Source of the DNA: Acidobacteriota bacterium
GTDB lineage: Bacteria > Acidobacteriota > Terriglobia > Acidiferrales > UBA7541
Direction: 5' to 3'
Length of the DNA: 11,283 nt
Assembly (NCBI GenBank): GCA_003131985.1
Contig: PKWH01000336.1
Span: forward strand, 4,354 to 15,636
Position numbers and translations under genes: made by a program
Notes under the pieces: model-generated
Told to the model about the DNA's origin: nothing
Databases searched by the model: none
Seen by the model: only the letters and a program-made list of their open reading frames with translations
Part shown: positions 7,128 through 11,283 of the stretch, piece by piece
Numbering within the stretch: position 1 is the first letter of the stretch
Layout: each line of letters begins with the position of its first letter

Positions 7128-8888
7128 CTTTTGCGCCGCTACCCACTCATGAATCCGAGTGGATAGAACATCCAGCGGTAGAGCGCCGGCGCCCAGCACC
7201 TCGTCGTGAAAATTGCTCAAGCTAAACTTGTCGCCTAACTGATCTTTGGCGTACTGACGCAACTTGAGGATCTCAAGCTGACCGATCTTATAACCCAGCG
7301 CCTGAGCCGGCACCGCCATGTATCGGTCGGTTTCGCTCTGCACCTCATACTCATCGATAGCAGAATGATCGTGGAAGAAATCGACAACCTGCTGCCTCGT
7401 CCAGTGTTTATAGTGGAAGCCGGTATCGACGACCAGACGGATGGCGCGAAGCATGTCGTCTTGCAAGTGCCCGTAATAGCTGTACGGATCCTGGAAGAAT
7501 CCCACTTCTTTCCCCAAGCGCTCCGCGTAGAGAGCCCAACCCTCGGTGTAGGCGGTATAAGACTCGTTTTGGCGGAACGGCGGAAGCTGCGGCAACTCCT
7601 GGGCGATCGCAATCTGCATGTGGTGGCCGGGAACACCTTCGTGATAGGCAGTAGTTTCTATGTCCACCGTGACGCCCTTTTCAAAGTTGCCGGTGTTCAC
7701 CATGATGTGCGCGGGCCGCGATCCGTCCTGAGATCCTTGAACGTACGACGTGGAAGCCTGCTTTTCGCGGAACTCCTCGATCGGCATCACTTCCACCTTC
7801 GCTTTGGGAAGACGTCCGAACATCGAGGGCAGCTTCAAGTACATCTGGTCAATGTACTTCTGATAGAGGTCCACAATCTCCTGGCGCGAATGCACGTGGA
7901 CCTTGGGGTTGGTCTGAAGGGAAGCGCCAAAACTTTTGAGGTCCTTGTACCCGAGCTGATTGACGACTTGCAGCATGCGAGTTTCAATTTCCTTCACTTG
8001 GACCAAACCGATCTGGTGAATTTCCTCTGGTGAGAGATCCGTGGTAGTGCTCTGCTTCACGCTGAAAGCGTAACGCGCCGGGCCGTCCGGAAGCGACCAC
8101 AGCCCAGGCTCCGCGCGCCCTCTTGGGGCATAATCTTCGCGCACGAATTTTGTGAAGTTGACGTAAGCAGGGAGCACCGATTCGCGGATCGCGGTCAAAC
8201 CCTGCTGTCGCAGCCGTTTTTGGTCCGCAGCCGAGATGGAGCCGGGAAACTTGGCAAACGGCAATGCGTATGGTGAAGCATCGGGCGCGTTGGTAGCGAT
8301 GCCGTTGGCCTGCTCGACTACTTTATCAAGCAGAATTCGCGGGGGCATCAGTCCGTCGGCCATGCCTTTGCGCATCTGTAACTCGGTCTCGTCGAACAGT
8401 CGTGGAATCTGCTTCAGTCGCGAAATATAGTCGTCGTAGTCCTTCACCGTTTGGAAAGAGAGGATGGAAACGAGTTGCGGAAGGTCGATGTGTATCCCAC
8501 CGAACTGCGACACCGGCATTTCCCAAGGCTTGAAACGGGCTCCCTCGACACCCATTCGAAGGTCGCGGACCATCAGGGTTTTATTCAGCGCTTCCTGCTC
8601 CGGAAAGCCGGTAGTGTCGATAGCTTCGAAGCGGACCAGGTATTTCTTGCTCTGATCCACGTCGTCGTCGATGGCCTTTTGCGAGAAGTCGTCCAGCTGG
8701 TCGTTCCAACGCTTGTCTCCCAAATAGGAAGCAAAAATCGGGCTGGTGCGAAGCGTGTACTCCCAGCGCTCAGCGAGCAGATCGTTCAGCGCTTTTCTGC
8801 GGCTCTCGACGTCAGACTGCGACGACGCCGCGAACACGCTGGAGCACAGAACGGACATTAACACCGCAAACAGAACCCAGGATCGCAT
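7107..8888 (-). CDS. Secreted DUF885-family protein, putative zinc metallopeptidase
   Basis: 593 residues, normal for the family. The N-terminus MRSWVLFAVLMSVLCSSVFA is a classic signal peptide with probable cleavage after Ala20. The Cys at position 15 is not in a proper lipobox, so export to the periplasm or outside rather than lipidation is likely. The family signature HEGVPGHH is at residues 416-423, and YTEGWALYAE follows with E449 and E456 as candidate further ligands. DUF885 proteins resemble thermolysin-like or M32-type helical metallopeptidases, but few have been characterised, so substrate and even peptidase activity are inferred. The start ATG (8886-8888) has GGAGA at 8898-8902 on the minus strand, about 9 nt away. 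It is convergent with the signalling genes and divergent from the AraC/multicopper oxidase region, so it is probably transcribed alone. Confidence 0.92.
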   Translation of the reverse strand: MRSWVLFAVLMSVLCSSVFAASSQSDVESRRKALNDLLAERWEYTLRTSPIFASYLGDKRWNDQLDDFSQKAIDDDVDQSKKYLVRFEAIDTTGFPEQEALNKTLMVRDLRMGVEGARFKPWEMPVSQFGGIHIDLPQLVSILSFQTVKDYDDYISRLKQIPRLFDETELQMRKGMADGLMPPRILLDKVVEQANGIATNAPDASPYALPFAKFPGSISAADQKRLRQQGLTAIRESVLPAYVNFTKFVREDYAPRGRAEPGLWSLPDGPARYAFSVKQSTTTDLSPEEIHQIGLVQVKEIETRMLQVVNQLGYKDLKSFGASLQTNPKVHVHSRQEIVDLYQKYIDQMYLKLPSMFGRLPKAKVEVMPIEEFREKQASTSYVQGSQDGSRPAHIMVNTGNFEKGVTVDIETTAYHEGVPGHHMQIAIAQELPQLPPFRQNESYTAYTEGWALYAERLGKEVGFFQDPYSYYGHLQDDMLRAIRLVVDTGFHYKHWTRQQVVDFFHDHSAIDEYEVQSETDRYMAVPAQALGYKIGQLEILKLRQYAKDQLGDKFSLSNFHDEVLGAGALPLDVLSTRIHEWVAAQKASSSSN

Positions 8889-8926
8889 TAACAGGAATCT
8901 CCTTTTCGATTTGAAAACGGTTGCCT

Positions 8927-8932
8927 ATTGTA
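8927..8932 (-). promoter_or_regulatory. Candidate -10 box for the DUF885 gene
   Basis: On the minus strand TACAAT matches the sigma-70 TATAAT in five of six bases and lies about 38 bp before the ATG, which would leave a short leader containing the Shine-Dalgarno. No convincing TTGACA-like -35 lies 16-18 bp further upstream, so this is a partial promoter match only. Confidence 0.3.
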
Positions 8933-9092
8933 CCCCCATCTGCCGGTTCACTTCGCCATGTCGCGCAGATCTTCTCGATTCATCTTCCGCCGTCACCATG
9001 AAACAAAATTATCCGCGCTCGTCGCAACTCCTTCCGGCTCAAGCAAGACGCCACGTCGCGAATTTTGCCCCCTGGCATTTTTAGAATAGTTC

Positions 9093-9121
9093 TTGACATG
9101 TATTTCCGCTTTTGGTACATG
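9093..9121 (+). promoter_or_regulatory. TTGACA -35-like box within an inverted repeat
   Basis: TTGACA (9093-9098) is a perfect -35 hexamer, but the hexamer 17 bp later, TACATG (9116-9121), matches TATAAT at only three positions. CATGTA (9097-9102) and TACATG (9116-9121) are inverted repeats across 13 bp, which could be an operator overlapping the promoter. It lies about 420 bp before the AraC-type gene, too far to assign confidently. Confidence 0.2.
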
Positions 9122-9361
9122 CCACATAGCGACTTTACGGCATCGTCGGCTCCCCACACCGGCTGATGGGTCCATAAAAACCGTTTTATCCGCGCAAACG
9201 CGCTTCGGTGCGTTCCTGCACGCGTTGTTCAGAACGGCCGTTTTACATCGAATCTTTTTGACGGCTGAGAGACGCGCCTAATTGAGAGAGAGACATACAT
9301 TGCTTCTCATGTCAGATATGAACGAGCGCCGCACGTCCTCGGTGCTCCCGCACAGCCGGGT

Positions 9362-9380
9362 AAAAATGATACTCATTGTT
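9362..9380 (+). promoter_or_regulatory. Fur-box-like site
   Basis: The 19-mer AAAAATGATACTCATTGTT agrees with the E. coli Fur consensus at 14 of 19 positions, and its core ATGATACTCATT differs from ATGATAATCATT at one base. It is itself a near-palindrome (AATGA-TAC-TCATT). It lies about 135 bp upstream of the AraC-type regulator. Iron-responsive control of that gene, and possibly of the multicopper oxidase after it, is an inference; the consensus comes from a different phylum. Confidence 0.35.
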
Positions 9381-9515
9381 GACTTGACAAGCCAGTATCT
9401 TCCTGGGCGTTTTCGCGCTACGCTTGCCACGGTAGGGAAGTTGCTCGGGTAGTTCTAGCTTCGAGAGTAGGAACGGCGCTCGCGCTCGGCAAATATCGCA
9501 CTCCAGGGAGCCATT

Positions 9516-9944
9516 TTGACCATGACCCGCTCAAAACAATCGTCTTCGATCGAGCAATCTCTCGGCCCCGCTTCCTCTGTGAACGAAGGACGCTTGCTGA
9601 CCGCTGCAGCACAGGACGAGCGTCTCCGCAAAATCCTGGAAATAATCGAGTCCGGTTCGCTCTGCACCATCGGAGATCTGGCGCTGGAATTCCGCTTGAG
9701 CGCGTCGCATCTCCAGCATTTGTTTAAAGCGCAGACAGGTGCTCGCCTGGGTCGACGATTGGTCGAACAGCGCCTCCACCGGGCGGCCCTCCTTCTGCTG
9801 CAAAGCAACATGAGCGTTAAGGAAGTGGCGTATGCGGTCGGTTACAAACATCCTCCCAGCTTCGTGCGCGCTTTCGAGCGCTTCTTTGAACAGGCCCCCG
9901 GCCACTATAGGCAGGAAATGCTAATGGAAAGACGTATCGGCTAA
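9516..9944 (+). CDS. Small AraC-family transcriptional regulator (DNA-binding domain only)
   Basis: 142 residues. The C-terminal two-thirds is an AraC-type double helix-turn-helix. The first HTH is around 50-76 (CTIGDLALEFRLSASHLQHLFK). The second is around 100-125 (VKEVAYAVGYKHPPSFVRAFERFF), followed by the conserved P-x-x-YR (APGHYRQE). There is no ligand-binding or receiver domain, only an N-terminal tail of about 40 polar residues, so the layout is like SoxS/MarA, proteins controlled by their own level. TTG 9516 lies 5 nt after GGGAG (9506-9510), while ATG 9522 lies 11 nt after it; the TTG spacing is better, but ATG cannot be excluded. The multicopper oxidase starts 167 bp downstream on the same strand, so it or this regulator's own promoter is a reasonable target. 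Confidence 0.85.
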   Translation: MTMTRSKQSSSIEQSLGPASSVNEGRLLTAAAQDERLRKILEIIESGSLCTIGDLALEFRLSASHLQHLFKAQTGARLGRRLVEQRLHRAALLLLQSNMSVKEVAYAVGYKHPPSFVRAFERFFEQAPGHYRQEMLMERRIG

Positions 9945-10111
9945 TTCGTTTCGCTTGTCTTAAATTGAAACACAGAGTAGATAGTGTGCAGCGAGTTAAG
10001 TGACGCGGGCGCCCAGCCTGTGTCGAGTCAGTACCAGTAGTTAGAGCGCTCCCGTTTTCGCGTGTTTGTACTAATTCTGACAAGTTTCGCGCATCTTTGA
10101 GAGGAGGCACG

Positions 10112-11283
10112 ATGTACTTCAACGTGTTTGGACAGAAAGTTTCGCGCAGGGTCTACAAGGAAATGCAAAACGCGGCGAAGAATCGCCGCGAGTTGATCTC
10201 AGCGGGACTAACCAGCCGCCGAGATTTGTTCAAAATGGGCCTTTTGACCGCTGGCGGCATGCTCGTGGCCAAGAACGGCTTGAGCGCGAGGGCGGCTTAC
10301 GGTCAAACGAATCAATCGAACGTCCCGACCGCCGGCTCGAATCAAAACTGCTTGCCGGGCAGCTTCTTGCCAGCCGGTCAGACGGCCAGCCCGCCGGTCA
10401 CCCCTTTCGTCGTACCGCTTAACGTCATGCCGGTCGTGGCGCAGACCCCTCTGGCTTCGCTAGTGAATGGACAGGGAGTCAAAACGGCTCCAACGATCTG
10501 CCCCAACACTGCGGCTGGTGAAGTTCGCGCGGCTTGTCACCAGGGTCCGGAACTGAACCCCACTATGTTCCCGTTCCCGCCGCCACGCATCTACCAAATG
10601 CACCAGATGCAAACGCAGCTCTCGCAGTCGCCCAGCTACCCACTGCAGACTGTCTGGGGCTTTAGCGACGGCACTAACGGCACACTCAGCCCTGGTCCGA
10701 CCTACTCGGCAAATTACGGTACATCGCAATTGACTCGCAATATCAACGCCTTGCCTCCGCTGCCTGAAGTCGGCGGCTTCGGCATGCCTTCGGTCACCAC
10801 CCATCTTCACAACGCCCACAATCCTTCCGAAAGCGATGGCAATCCCTGCGATTTCTACGGTATCGGAAACTACTGCGATCAGTACTATCCTAACGTCCTG
10901 GCCGGATTCACCACCCCGCAGTTTGCGCCGACCGGAGACATCAATGAGGCGTTGAGCACCTTGTGGTACCACGACCACCGTGTGGACTTCACCTCGCAGA
11001 ATACCTACAAGGGCTTGTTTGGTTTCTATTGCCTCTTCAACGAGTTCGACACCGGCAACGAAGAAACCGGGTTCAAACTGCCCAGCTTCCCGCAGTTCGA
11101 TATCCAACTCGCCTTCGCCGATAAAGTGTATGACGAGACCATGCATATGTACTTTGATCTATTCACTCTCGACGGCATTATCGGTGACCAGTTCCTGGTG
11201 AACGGCCAGATTCAGCCTTTCTTCAATGTAGAGCCGCGCCGCTATCGCTTCCGCTTGTTGGACCCCGGACCGTCGCGATTCTA
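10112..11283 (+). CDS. Tat-exported multicopper oxidase, N-terminal 390 residues (runs off right edge)
   Basis: ATG 10112 follows GAGGAGG (10101-10107), and the frame stays open to the end of the window. A twin-arginine signal SRRDLFK has R36-R37, followed by the hydrophobic stretch MGLLTAGGMLVA and likely cleavage near ARA (about 59-62). Copper motifs are HLH (H231, H233) with H236 and a following SDG, then WYHDH (H287, H289) in LWYHDHRVDFTSQNTYKGLFGFY. These resemble the first two HxH pairs of CotA/bilirubin-oxidase-type enzymes. The end, GDQFLVNGQIQPFFNVEPRRYRFRLLDPG, fits the second cupredoxin domain. The type 1 copper ligands and the C-terminal HCH motif lie outside the window. Oddities are Asn instead of Gly after the first HxH, 56 residues between H231 and H287 with a Cys-containing insert (CDFYGIGNYC), and a Pro/Gln-rich stretch of over 100 residues before the first motif. 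Oxidation of phenols, metal ions or bilins is possible; substrate unknown. Confidence 0.9.
   Translation, partial: MYFNVFGQKVSRRVYKEMQNAAKNRRELISAGLTSRRDLFKMGLLTAGGMLVAKNGLSARAAYGQTNQSNVPTAGSNQNCLPGSFLPAGQTASPPVTPFVVPLNVMPVVAQTPLASLVNGQGVKTAPTICPNTAAGEVRAACHQGPELNPTMFPFPPPRIYQMHQMQTQLSQSPSYPLQTVWGFSDGTNGTLSPGPTYSANYGTSQLTRNINALPPLPEVGGFGMPSVTTHLHNAHNPSESDGNPCDFYGIGNYCDQYYPNVLAGFTTPQFAPTGDINEALSTLWYHDHRVDFTSQNTYKGLFGFYCLFNEFDTGNEETGFKLPSFPQFDIQLAFADKVYDETMHMYFDLFTLDGIIGDQFLVNGQIQPFFNVEPRRYRFRLLDPGPSRF

Larger units (their letters stand above)
8933..9515. other. Long intergenic region with several palindromes, no supportable gene
   Basis: Short ORFs exist on both strands but lack Shine-Dalgarno sequences and recognisable products. 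Palindromic elements visible are ATAAAA-ACCG-TTTTAT (9174-9189), the 10-bp palindrome AACGGCCGTT (9233-9242), CATGTA-N13-TACATG (9097-9121) and a Fur-box-like 19-mer (9362-9380). The octamer CCGTTTTA occurs at 9181-9188 and 9238-9245. This looks like a regulatory region for the flanking genes, but an unrecognised small RNA cannot be excluded. Confidence 0.5.

Noticed and set aside
7365..8033. 222-codon plus-strand ORF opposite the DUF885 gene
   Set aside because: Shadow of a full-length, signature-bearing gene; no ribosome site.
9093..9281. 62-codon plus-strand ORF in the long spacer
   Set aside because: No Shine-Dalgarno, no recognisable domain, and it spans the palindromic elements; better explained as non-coding.
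9955..9983. TTGTCT-N17-TAGATA as promoter of the multicopper oxidase
   Set aside because: Spacing is ideal, but the hexamers match sigma-70 at only four and three positions, which is expected by chance in a 167-bp gap.
10460..11146. 228-codon minus-strand ORF at the right end
   Set aside because: Lies opposite the multicopper oxidase, whose copper motifs, Tat signal and Shine-Dalgarno make the plus-strand frame the real one even though it has no stop in the window.

Overview
The window reads as chromosomal DNA of a moderately GC-rich, Gram-negative-type bacterium. A soil Acidobacteriota-like organism would fit: a long hybrid sensor kinase with a CHASE8-like sensor, a secreted DUF885 protein, a Tat-exported multicopper oxidase, and a DyP/P450/GST oxidative cluster. 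This taxonomic guess rests on gene content alone. I see no tRNA, rRNA, CRISPR array, insertion sequence or phage gene.

Region 1 (1-2444, + strand) is an oxidative-enzyme operon. It holds the C-terminal end of a DyP-type haem peroxidase, a cytochrome P450 whose Shine-Dalgarno overlaps the peroxidase stop codon, and a glutathione S-transferase-like protein. The P450 keeps its Cys haem ligand and ExxR pair but has proline where the I-helix acid is usual. The P450-GST spacer holds two overlapping, mutually exclusive stem-loops. The second ends in a T5 run directly against the GST Shine-Dalgarno, which looks like an attenuator or processing/polarity element.

Region 2 (2445-7056, + strand) is a signalling unit. 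A 281-bp leader holds no clear gene. It is followed by a short ORF of 34 codons with a strong Shine-Dalgarno that is itself partly buried in a hairpin; its stop codon lies 1 nt before the ATG of a 1053-residue hybrid histidine kinase (TM-CHASE8-TM-HAMP-PAS-HisKA-HATPase-REC-REC-HPt). A PleD-like REC-GGDEF diguanylate cyclase follows 70 bp downstream. It is the obvious candidate receiver for the kinase's HPt domain, which would give an envelope signal -> phosphorelay -> c-di-GMP pathway.

Region 3 (7107-8888, - strand) is a convergently oriented, secreted DUF885-family putative metallopeptidase with the HEGxPGHH signature.

Region 4 (8889-11283) starts with a gene-poor spacer of about 630 bp holding several palindromes, including a Fur-box-like 19-mer. 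Next come a small single-domain AraC-type regulator and a Tat-exported multicopper oxidase that runs off the right edge. The last gene has no stop codon in the window but is well supported by its Shine-Dalgarno, twin-arginine signal and two copper-binding HxH motifs.
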